Assembly (NCBI RefSeq): GCF_910592395.1
Contig: NC_088309.1
Span: 3,164,501-3,228,500, forward strand
Reading direction: 5' to 3'
Source of the DNA: Lineus longissimus
Taxonomy: Eukaryota > Nemertea > Pilidiophora > Heteronemertea > Lineidae
Length of the DNA stretch: 64,000 nucleotides
Made by a program: the position numbers and the translations under genes. This document shows, in pieces, positions 50,301 through 60,766 of the stretch. Below the pieces are notes generated by a model that saw only the letters and a program-made list of their open reading frames with translations, was not told where the DNA came from and did not search any database. How positions within the stretch are numbered: position 1 is the stretch's first letter; each line of letters opens with the position of its first letter.

Positions 50301-53176
50301 AGAACTAAAACCCTCACCCTCATAACTTCACGACCTGTTCTTTGTTTCCAGATATCTGTAGCGTTACGAGAATGGGACATCCCCTATGAAGAGTTGAATT
50401 TAGGGGAACCAATTGGTACTGGAAGGTTTGGTTGTGTGTACAAGTAAGTCAACTTTATGGTTGCACTTTGTTGTGATCTCTTCTTTGTGAAGGTGGCAGG
50501 TTTTATCACCTGATTACAAATGTTCTGAACTACCTCCAAGACTTTCCAGCTTCTCCTCAACTCGGCCAATTGCTGAAGGTCTCTGATGTAGAGCGAATGC
50601 CGCAAAATACACTTGACTCGGCCCAGTTAGGTTCATCTGCCTGGCGATATTCTGGTGCCCTATGGATCATCTTAGCACTCCAACAGGCTGAGTACAGTAC
50701 ATGTAGTTGATAGCCCTGACCTCTGTTTTGGATGTGGTGCAAGAATCACAGGTCTTTTTTTGGCAAAAGAACTGAATCTTGAATCGCTTGATGACATAAC
50801 TTCAGGGCTTCATAATTTGCTTTTCATATGCACCCTCATCTTTCTAGGGGCAACTGGCATGGGGATGTGGCCGTGAAGATGTTAAACATGGACAGCGACT
50901 TGGATAATGAAGCCCAGCTCTCTGCATTTAAACTTGAGGTGGCAATGTTGAGGAAAACACGACACGAAAATTTAGTTCTTTTTATGGGTGCTTGTATGAA
51001 ACCACCACATTTAGCTATAGTTACTAGGTAAGTAGGACGCGTAGCTTCTCAAACTTACTCAATTCAAAAAACGACTATGCATCTGTTGCACTGGAAACTT
51101 TAAGGCGTTTGTGAAGACATAGATGGCACTTAAGTACAAAATGAAAGAAATTGCAATAATTTTCCAAAACTAACAAAGGTCATATTATTATCTAGTAATC
51201 ACCATCATCATCTTGCATCTGATAGGATTTGCCTGATAGTTATACTTACAATGTTTCATCTTTTCTTTCAGTTTATGTAAGGGGGCATCATTATTTACAC
51301 ATATACACTTACGAAGGGAGAAATTCCCAATGAATCGAACTGTGATAGTAGCATCGCAAATAGCACAGGTGAGTTGAAATGGTTTAACCATCATGTACAT
51401 ATTTACCTTTAAGATTTGTTGAAATCTTAACTGATGTCTTGCTTACTTGCCTGGTCCCCTTCATCCTGGGCATGACATAAAGCCACTACCTTCTAACTAC
51501 ATAGAGGTTATGTTTGTCTCAAAACAAGGTAATACTAATAATAATAATAATCCAGCATAAAAATGGAAAATTGTGTTCTAAAAAGTGGAACTAAATCTTG
51601 CTATACAAAGCCATTGTCAAGTGTACAGTTCATACCCCCTCATCTACTATTACCAGTTTATTCTTTGCAGGGTATGGGGTATCTTCACGCAAAAGGAATA
51701 ATTCACAAAGATCTGAAGACGAAAAATATATTCTTGGAGACCGGCAAAGTGGTGATCACTGATTTTGGTCTATTCAATGCAACTAAACTCTGCCAAGGCA
51801 ATAGGTAGGTCTGAGGACACAGGCTGTGAGATGGAGATGATGGTGAGGAGCCGGGATCGAACTTATCAGAGGCATTGTGGACAATTGCTTCTGATGCCCT
51901 CCCCTGTTGCCTTGATATCACACTCTTTTGTTTTTCCTTTTCGAAGGCATTGATTTTACCTTACACTGGAAAGCTTTCTGTTAGCACTACCTCGTAGCAT
52001 GTTAAAACTTACTGATATGACTAGACACTGGAGAATTTTCTATCAGCACTCTTTCTCTTGGTGCTATTTTAAAACTATGCCATGCTACATTTCCTTACAA
52101 TTTCTACCATGTCAAATTTAATATGTTGATTGAGGTTTTTATTTGCTGCGTAAATGATGGATTCAACCATTTATTGCAGGAAAGGTAATTGGCTGAGTAT
52201 ACCTCCAGGGTGGTTATGCTACCTGGCACCTGAGATAGTGCGCTCATTACAGGCCGGCCCAAATCATGATTTGCCTTTTAAAGAATATTCAGACGTTTAC
52301 GCATTTGGGTAAGTTAAGTGTTTGTTCTTTGCCTAGTGGGATGCTTGTACGATTGCATTGTATGCATGTTCATCTTTCTGTCTCTCTGCAATAGCAAAAC
52401 TTGCTCTCACAAGATATGGAAGCCCAAGACTTCCAATGTGATAGCATCTAATTTTCACTGTCATTGTGGGAAGAATATCCTATAACTTGAAGCCGAGGTG
52501 AGAATGAACCAGAGTCACTGAGTATCCTGCTCACAATTGAATCATAAAACATTCCTTTTTGTTGCTCGTTTCAGGACCCTCTGGTATGAGCTGCTGAGTG
52601 GAGAGTGGCCTTTCCCTAATCAGCCGCCAGAGTCGATCATTTGGCAAGTTGGTAAGGGCATGAAGCAGTCCCTTAGTCACATACAGGCTTCCAGGGATGT
52701 CAAGGTAAGACGAGTCATAATTCATGGCCTGTTGGCGAGACAGAAGAAGTTCCCAGGTTTGAACAGAGTTAGTTACTGGACTTAGTAGGCCTGGTACTGG
52801 GTCAAAAACCATGTGGTGTACATTTCCCCCAAAGAGTGAACACAGAAGAAGGATGTCCTGATGCATGAGTCTGACTCTCACTTGGGAATCCAATCAATGT
52901 TGGAATAGCATTAGTCGGCGTTAGCATTGGATGTACTGAATAAATTCATCATGATATGACCACTGCCATCATACACGTATGTATCTCTGAGAACCTAATT
53001 CAAGTCTGTACTCTATCTTACAGGACATTCTCATGGTGTGTTGGTTGTATCAACCAGAATCCAGACCAGACTTCAGTCAAATCCTGAAGTGTCTCGAGCG
53101 TCTGCCGAAGAAAAGGTTACTCCGAAGTCCGTCTCATCCTATCCAGTTATCAAGAAGTGCAGAATCTGTGTTCTAG
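32366..53176 (+). CDS. KSR: Kinase suppressor of Ras (RAF-family pseudokinase scaffold)
   Basis: Exons: 32366-32551, 35809-35949, 36046-36608, 38842-39017, 39935-39998, then 41032-41112 or 42796-42882 (alternative C1 exons), 45165-45262, 45681-45908, 46113-46203, 49606-49657, 49939-50040, 50352-50443, 50848-51027, 51272-51368, 51671-51804, 52180-52308, 52575-52704, 53024-53176. With the first C1 exon the sum is 2697 nt, 898 residues. Domains: CA1 coiled-coil/SAM (about 20-165), a 14-3-3-type site [10 protein letters not shown]1 zinc domain (376-420), ERK-docking FRFP (45896-45907), kinase domain from about 595. Kinase motifs: GTGRFG, VAVK (lysine kept, unlike mammalian KSR arginine), HKDLKTKN with HRD changed to HKD, DFG, APE. 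KSR holds RAF, MEK and ERK together in the Ras pathway. An in-frame TAG lies just before the first ATG; the ATG at 32393 has a better start context. I saw no further coding exon in the large introns. Confidence 0.95.
39018..39098 (+). other. KSR alternative 5' splice site extension (27 codons)
   Basis: Exon 38842-39017 ends at gtaagttgg, but the frame stays open and a second gtaagt occurs exactly 81 bp later in the same phase. The segment encodes TLPDGTK and NLPDETK, echoing NLSDDKASK just before the first donor. The surrounding DNA is similar (aacttgtccgatgac / aatttgcccgatgag), so the second donor looks like a repeat-derived copy. Confidence 0.6.
41032..41112 (+). other. KSR alternative C1 exon A
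   Basis: An 81-nt exon, phase 2 at both ends. With the preceding exon it reads [15 protein letters not shown], then [15 protein letters not shown], supplying four zinc-ligand cysteines (C-X2-C-X9-C-X2-C). The first histidine comes from exon 39935-39998 and the remaining His/Cys ligands from exon 45165-45262. The spacing matches the vertebrate KSR C1 domain as I recall it. Confidence 0.85.
41883..41912 (+). other. G-rich run, potential RNA/DNA G-quadruplex
   Basis: Four or more G tracts of four to six bases separated by single A or T residues, on the transcribed-sense strand of KSR between the two alternative C1 exons. A short inverted repeat (cccctgctatt / aatagcagggg) follows at about 41921-41961. 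Confidence 0.7.
42796..42882 (+). other. KSR alternative C1 exon B
   Basis: An 87-nt exon with the same phase (2/2) as exon A. It reads [15 protein letters not shown], then [17 protein letters not shown], giving C-X2-C-X11-C-X2-C. The paired loop is two residues longer and more basic/aromatic than in exon A. It has a consensus acceptor (ctgtctgtag) and donor (gtaagt). Clear homology to exon A (CDYCHK shared) indicates tandem exon duplication. Confidence 0.85.
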
Positions 53177-53907
53177 GGAGTCATACGGGTCAAATCGATG
53201 TTGTCAATTGAAGCGCACATCCTGTGGATCTCAGTAGTTGTTGTGGATGGCAAAATAGGGACAGCTATAGGTAATAGATAGTTTGTCCTGTCCTTTTAGG
53301 TGGTTAGATGCAGTTGATGTGCGAGTTGTATTAGTGTTAATCTCCTTTAGTAGCTCACTCAGCACGTGAGCAAGTAGTGATTTTCACAAGTTATGGACAA
53401 AGTTTTTACAAGGTTTCAACTCAGAAAGGCCGTCACTTGTGAAAGTCATGCTTTTAAACTGGGCCAAAGGTTCACAGATGAATACCACGAATGGTAAGAT
53501 TCAAGAATATTCAGAATTTTTATTAGATTGCTGAGCAGATGTCTACAGGATGTGTCAACAAATGTTGCTTTTTGGTAACAAATTGCCTCTTTTATCTTCT
53601 GTAAGGTGAAATGGGAAGGCTGGCTTTCCACTGTGTTCTATTCACAATTCTGAAGGTGTGAATACAGAACAGTGGAAGGGGCTAGATTTCCCTCATTTGA
53701 CCAGCTAGGTCCAACACTACAAGCAGTTGTGGAAATCATGTGTTTCTGTTGATATATCAGTAAAGAAATAGCTTGGTGTATTCCACATGTTACCCCAGGT
53801 ACATGTAGATTATGGCTGATTCAAGCATGACTTGAAGAGGTGAAAGAATTTTGTGTAATATGATGTTCTCAGTGCTTTGAAGTTGTGTGCACCATGTTTA
53901 TTCTTTG

Positions 53908-53913
53908 AATAAA
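53908..53913 (+). terminator. Polyadenylation signal of KSR
   Basis: AATAAA about 730 bp after the stop codon, the first canonical hexamer I see downstream; it implies a 3'UTR from 53177 to about 53930. Confidence 0.5.
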
Positions 53914-53930
53914 GACCATGGGTTGGCAGA

Positions 53931-56900
53931 AGTCAGACCAAAATTTCAAGATTTTGCATCCAGTGACACATGCGCATTGATAAACCATAATCAGGGGACA
54001 CTATAAATTCATGTGTGCGTGCAACCAGATGCAACATTTGGAAATTTTTGTTCAAATTTCTACCGAGCGTGTTGCTGACTCAAAGGCCTCAAATGAGTTG
54101 TTAAGTACGTCAATTAATGCCCATATGGTGCTATTAATGAATTGATTTCCATCTTATATCGCAAAAATGTCACTTCCAGTCCTATAGCTTTTGGTAGTAT
54201 CAAAAACACATTACTTCTTTGAAGTACATGTACTATTATTTTGGTAGTATGGATATCTTTGCTATCATACAGTAAGTCAGTAGCGATGATTATAATGATA
54301 TCTTAAGGTTTCTCCTCCAAAATGGAAGTTACAATGTGAACTATATGAGGAGATTTCATTGCTGCCTGGCTCGTATGATTGTCACTATACCTCATGGGAG
54401 GACTCGTGGCAAAATTAGCCACCCTGGTCAAATCACTGTAGCGACAAAACCTGGTGGTTGGCCTTGGAATTATCTCTACTCAAGAGAAGGTGCATGCCTC
54501 ACTTCAATGTGAGATATTACTCTTTGCCTCTCACATGTCGATGTGCTAAACATCAGCGTAATATTTGGCGATCTCACAATATTATTGAGAAAAGTTTAAC
54601 TGCGATGATGATATTCTTCTGCAATGTTTCTAATGCATTGTTTATGAATGTACATTTTGTATAATGAAACTAGCTATTGTACATATTATGATTTGGCTGA
54701 AAGTGTACATTTCATTGAGGCCTGTCAACTTTGAATCAACTTTGTATGAAGTAAGTGTATGGTGTGATAGAAAATATTCGCTTCGGTTCTTCTTTTTTAA
54801 CCCTTTCCCATTTAAAAAGTTGATCTGAGACTTATCTGCGAGCATTTCACCTGGTTTAAACTTGATGATTGGGTAGGGGCAGTGTTGGGGGAGGGGAGAA
54901 TGTCAAAGCATTGGGGATGACAGCGAGTGTCAAATTTGGTAAACATGGGTAACATAACCTTTTTCAGATCTACAGAGCTTTATCATGAAACTTTCAAGGG
55001 TTGATGAGTGTCGTATTTAAAAGCTCTAATGCTGATATTTTTGGCATAAGGCTCCAAGTTCTTTTTGAATTGAGAAAGGATTAAAACAGTTGTGATAACT
55101 GGTACCAAGTGGAGGTGCATGTAATGTATACACTTGTAAATACCAATATTTTGTGGGAGAACCATCAAATTCAAAACTTTGATCTGATCTGTTTTACCAG
55201 GTTGTAACAATTGTCACATTATTTGCACCGGTCAGTAGAACTTAATCATTGGGTTGTGGTCAGATGACTGGTCTTGAGGTAATGATGGTCCTTTTGTTTT
55301 CTCTGATCAACCACTTTTGATATTGATAGCCTTGTAAAAGAGATGTTTCATATTTTATTCCCTGCAGTTTGCCGTCACCTCTGTCACATGGTGCCACAGT
55401 ATCTTCGTGAGTGGAGATGGTGTGAAATTGCCCAGATTTCTAACCGGGAAATCATGCGCAACATCTGTAACGATTGAAATTTAATCAGACTTGATGTAAC
55501 TTAAGTTAGTCCTCCAATATCTTTGTAAATGCACTGGATGTCTAACCCCCTACTTGTCTCTCTTGCTCAATTTAAGCTGCATTTCTTGTTGACAGATTCT
55601 GTACGAGTTTGTAGAATCCAGTTGCAAAACATATTGACTGAATGTTTGGCTTGCTCTGGGCTACGTGAATCAGTTTTAATTGTATTGGGCTTTAGGGGGA
55701 TTTAACTATGCCCTATAAACTCTAACATTGGTGTAATGCAAGCTGAAGGTCAGGAATGTTCACACTTCTGTTAAGGAAATACTGGTTGATAAGCATTGCT
55801 GAGAGGTCACCAGACACATCTCAGAGTGACCGACCTATAAGGACTTGGGGAAATTTGTAAACAGAATTTGAATTGAAAATGTTCATTACAAATGAAAGGG
55901 ATGATGTACAAGTAATTGATATAGATCTGTAAACATGAAATGCAATATTTTTCATCCTTGTCCACTGCAATGCTGTGATATGGTAGCTAGGAGAGCAGAC
56001 AAGTGAAGTTCATTTCATCCAAACATTGCCACAATCACAACTGCATAATTCATAGGAAGCCGTACATTGTGCACAAGATGTTGAGGTGAACGTTAAGATG
56101 AAAGTGTCTATAGAGTGAGGTAGAAATCTTGTCTTGGCATCAGTGTAGATAAGAATAAAAAAGGACTGCGCCTTGGTTGGTTTTGTATAAAAGCTATCTT
56201 CAAAACTTAAATGTATAATCTCATTGGTGCTGTAGTTGCAAGTACAGTTTATAACATTTCTTGACTGACGTGTGGAATTGCACGGATGTGACAAGTGGAA
56301 AGTTACAGTCCCAAGATTTTTATATAGGGACAACATTTCTGTCTCCACATGTGTTGGTGTTGAGGTGAATTTGCAGTAAACGACTGGAGAAGTTTGCTCT
56401 GCTAGAGCTATATCCAGGAATTAATCATGGCACACAGTAAATATTTGACAATTCACAGTGAATCAGCCAGAAATTTAAAAAAAATTATGTATTGAAAATA
56501 TTGATAGCTCCTAAAAAAAGTGTGTATGATGTGCATTGGAACTGGCCAATAAAGCTGTCCTTTGGTTTTGTGGGGCCATAGATGAGTATGCATTGAATAG
56601 GGTGGGATTTTATTGTCTCTGCATAAACTGCTAGAATGAATTTGCCTTGCAGTACCTGAATGATACAGTGGAGTCTTTGTCCTCTTCAGTTGATCTGCTA
56701 AGAAATAGGCAATGGTTATGGGTAATAGAATCTAAACACACTCATGTGCAAACATAGATTGGTCAAAATGAAATCGTATACTCTTATGACTCTTCCTGTT
56801 GGAAGTTCTGGGATATTTTAGAATACATTTTTTTCCTGCAGACTTACTGCAGTGAGAGTGATGGTTACATGTGATGTTTTCTGCATTCCTTATCCTGGAT

Positions 56901-57277
56901 ATAATTCACACACTGTGCTCTTACGAAGTCTCATCAATGTGACTGAGACAAGGAATAACATTTTCACTAATTAGATATATGTGCAATATGTAGAGCTCTG
57001 AGCATGTAAATATTTATTGAAATAAAAACCTTGGTCAAAATGAAATCTTCAGAAAATGACCTGTCTTTCATGTTTCCTTTTGCAAACTTAAGCCTGTTGG
57101 TGCCGATGCCTTTCGTCACTCCATTCACTTGCCCATTTGGTTCTTCTCCCATAGTTTTACCAAACTTTCCTACATGCTTGTGCAGAGGTTGAGTCCATGT
57201 GATCCTTCTTCTGGCTGCCAGCCAGTCACATGGACTACTAATCGCAACCATATATCAAGTAATATCAAGTAATATCA
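53931..57277. other. Intergenic, no gene recognised
   Basis: AT-rich sequence with scattered short open frames on both strands, none showing a domain, spliced neighbours or coding character. Part may be an extended KSR 3'UTR. A short triplication of aatatcaagt-type words occurs at 57252-57280. Confidence 0.5.
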
Positions 57278-57500
57278 AGCTTTGTCCTCGTGGTTGTTCT
57301 ATTAAGCATCGAGCAGTCCTTCGGTTTCACCCCATGGTTGTCCTTATTGTGACTGTGTGTGTGACAGCCTGAAGCAGGATAATCAATTTCAAACATGTCA
57401 ACCAAAAGCTTTGTCCTCGTGGTTTTTCCCAGCATCAAGCAGAACTGTGGTCTCACCCCATGGTTGTCTCACTTCGCTCTGGCAGCCTGAAGCAGGATTA
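57278..57500. repeat. Two diverged 129-bp tandem copies
   Basis: agctttgtcctcgtggt begins at 57278 and again at 57407. Each copy continues through caccccatggttgtc and ends near gcagcctgaagcaggat. It abuts the satellite on its right. Confidence 0.75.
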
Positions 57501-57539
57501 CAAATCTCAAGTCTCTTAGTTCAATAGATAGATACCAAT

Positions 57540-60110
57540 TACGGAGGGTCTGCAGCACTGTCTCATCCTGGCCAAAGACATGGATACAGTCTGGTTGTAC
57601 CAGAGGTAGATGGCAATGATTGAGGGGCTGTCCCAACTCAGCCAGAGCCACGAACACAGTCAGGTAGTTCTAGAGGCAGGTGTCAATGATAGAGGGACCA
57701 CAGCGCTGTCTCATCCTGGCGAGAGACATGGTACAGTCTGGTTGTTCCATAGATGGCAAAGGCAGAGGGCCTGTTATCTTACCCGTGCCGGAGACATGGT
57801 GACAGTCTGGTTGATCTGTAGCTAGATATCAATGATGTGCAGAAGGTCTGCAGCGCTGTCTCGTGCTGGCCAAAGACGATGGTCATAGTCTGGTTGTACC
57901 AGAGGTAGATGGCAATGATTGAGGGCCTGTCCCAACTCAGCCTGAGCCACGGACACAGTCAGGTAGTTCTAGAGGCAGGTGTCAATGACAGAGGGACCAC
58001 AGCGCTGTCTCATCCTGGCGAGAGACATGGTACAGTCTGGTTGTTCCATAGATAGATGGCAATGTTGGAGGGCCTGATGTTTCAACCCGGACAGAGACAT
58101 TGAGACAGTCTGGTAGTTCTACAGCCAGATATCAATAACAGAGGGTCCGTAGCGCTGTCTCGCTCTGACCAGAGACATATTGTAACAATCTTGTGGTTCC
58201 ATAGATAGATGACGATGCTGGGGGCCCTGATGTCTCAACCAAGACAGAGACAGGGACACAGTCTGGGAGTTCTGGAGATAGATATTTATGGCGGAGGGTC
58301 TGTAGCGCATTCACATCCTCCCCAAAGACACGGTCACAGTCTGGTTGTACCAGAGGTAGATGGCAATGATTGAGGGCCTGTCCCAACTCAGCAAGAGCCA
58401 CGGACACAGTCAGGTAGTTCTAGAGGCAGGTGTCAATGACAGAGGGACCACAGCGCTGTCTCATCCTGGCGGGAGACATGGTGCTGTCTGGTTGTTCCAT
58501 AGATAGATGGCAATGTTGGAGGGCCTGATGTTTCAACCCGGACAGAGACATTGAGACAGTCTGGTAGTTCTACAGCCAGATATCAATAACAGAGGGTCCG
58601 TAGCGCTGTCTCGCTCTGACCAGAGACATATTGTAACAATCTTCCATAGATAGATGACGATGCTGGGGGCCCTGATGTCTCAACCTAGACAGAGACAGTG
58701 ACACAGTTTGGGAGTTCCAGAGATATATATTTATGGCGGAGGGTCTGTAGCGCTTTCACATCCTCCCCAAAGACACGGTCACAGTCTGATTGTATCAGAG
58801 GTAGATGGCAATGATTGAGGGCCTGTGATGTCTCAACTCAGACACAGTTTGGAAGTTATAAATCGATGCCAAGGACAGGGGAACAGCAGCGCTGTCTCAT
58901 CCTGCAGGCCAAAGACATGGCCAAAGTCTGGTTGTATCACAGATAGATTGTAAGGACAGAGGACCTGCTGTGGCTCTACCGTGCCAGGGACATGGACACC
59001 GTCTAGTAGTTCTACAGCTAGATATCAATGACACGCAGAGGGTCTGCAGCGCTGTCTCATCCTAGTCAGTGACATGGATACACTTAAGGTGTACCATAGA
59101 TAGACGGCAATGCGGAGGGGAGGGGGCTACTGTGACAGCCTAGAGGGAGACATGGACACATACTAAAGTTCTATAGATAAATATCAATGGGTGTCTGCAG
59201 CGCTCTTTCGCTCTTGCCAAAGACAATCTGGTTGTTCCATAGATAGATGATAATGCTCGGGTGCCTGCTGTCTCAACTCAGACAGACAACACACGTCCTG
59301 ATAGCACCAACCTTACTTGTTAAATCTCAAACATCTTCAGTAGCGTTTCTACAAACTGAGACATGGATGGTAGTTCTATAACTGGATATACGACAGAGGT
59401 TCTGCAGCGCTTTCACGTCCTGGTCAGAGACATGGATACTGTCTGGTTGTTCTATAGCCTGATGTCAATGACAGAGGGTGTGCTGCGCTCTCTCGTCCTT
59501 GCGAGAGACGGTTACAGTCCAGTTGTTTCATAGACAGCTGGAAAAGACAGAGGGCCTGTTGTCTTACCCGTGCCAGAGACATGGTGACAGTCTGGCTGAT
59601 CTGTAGCTAGATATCAGTGATGTGCAGAGGGTCTGCAGCGCTGTCTCGTCCTGGCCAGAGACATGGTCACAGACGGGTAGTTCAATAGATAGGTATCAAA
59701 GGCGGAGGGATAGTTGTGCTGTCTCGCTCTGACCAGAGACATGGACAGTGCGGTTGTTCCATTGATGAATGACAATGCTGGGGGCCCTGCTGGTTGCTCT
59801 TTAGCTAGATATCAATGACGGAGGGACTGATTTACTAACCAGTATTATGGACACAGCCTGGTAGTCAGATTGATAGGTGGCAATGACAGGGGGACTGCTG
59901 TTGCAACCTAGCCATGGGATTGACACAGGCTCGTTGTTCCATTGATAGATGGCAATGACAGAGAGACTGCAACACAGTGACAATGACAAGGGGACTGTCG
60001 TCTCAACTTAGCCATGGACTTGGACACAGGCTGGTTGTTCCATCGACAGATAGTTATGTTGGAGAGACTGCCATCACATTCTGACTAGAGACATGGTTCT
60101 GCTAGATTCG
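57540..60110. repeat. Satellite of ~75-bp monomers with 300- and 450-bp higher-order units
   Basis: Diverged monomers built on agacatggacacagtctggt, (a/t)gttc(c/t)atagatagat, tcaatgacagagggtctgca and gcgctgtctcatcctgg. The point cagaggtagatggcaatgat recurs at 57601, 57900, 58351 and 58796, and gttccatagatagatggcaa recurs at 58043 and 58494. These give spacings of 299, 451, 445 and 451 bp, or four and six monomers. Homogeneity is greatest at 57.55-58.85 kb and decays to the right. It lies between the KSR and RUSF1 3' ends. Confidence 0.9.
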
Positions 60111-60480
60111 GTGAGTTCTGCCATCTCATTGGATATGTATTTATTCAACACAGATAACACCAGCTCCACAACATCCGTGAAGACAAGTTCACAACCTATG
60201 AAGTCCTCAAACCACTACATAGCCTTATCTGTGACTGTAGCTAGCATCACTTATTTGGTACTGTAGCTGATTGTGTCTAATTTAGAACTGGGTTAGACAG
60301 TGTATTATCTGGTAGTGGAGGTGACATTGTCTTATCTTCGACTGTAGCTGTCTAATCTAGTGACATTGTCTCATCTGGAACTGTAAGTAACAGTGTTATA
60401 GAGCTGTCACATATTGGACTTGAGCTTACATTGTCTTATTTGGTCAAACGAGGTGTAACTGTCTTAAAATAACAACTGGA
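60111..60480. repeat. Degenerate short tandem repeats
   Basis: Words such as gactgtagct, gacattgtctta and ctaatcta recur at irregular 35-50 bp intervals from about 60200 to 60450. The region is a decayed repeat adjacent to the satellite, with no gene. Confidence 0.45.
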
Positions 60481-60499
60481 ATATCTCAAACAAAAAAGG

Positions 60500-60505
60500 T
60501 TTATT
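60500..60505 (-). terminator. Polyadenylation signal of RUSF1 (minus strand)
   Basis: TTTATT on the plus strand, AATAAA on the minus strand, about 265 bp past the stop codon at 60767. Confidence 0.6.
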
Positions 60506-60766
60506 TAATTCTCTGAACAAACAAAATCAGCATCTTAACATACATGGAACATTTTTAGGGCTAAAATCAAAGGACAATAGATTCAATGATTACATTTAAT
60601 GGTAATATGAATGTCTCCAAGTAAGTACAAGAACATTACAATTTTCAAAATCCTATCACCCAGTCTGACACAAGGACAACAAACTTGACAGGAAGCAAGA
60701 GAACATATTTGTATAATATGAAATCATCCTACATTTTCATATCTGATGTACTTTTACATCAGGCAG

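Noticed and set aside
57469-58407. Minus-strand open frames in the satellite (VALAELGQ, CHLPLVQPDC repeats)
   Set aside because: Stops recur regularly and the frames follow monomer periodicity. I treat them as satellite, while listing the pattern as a finding.
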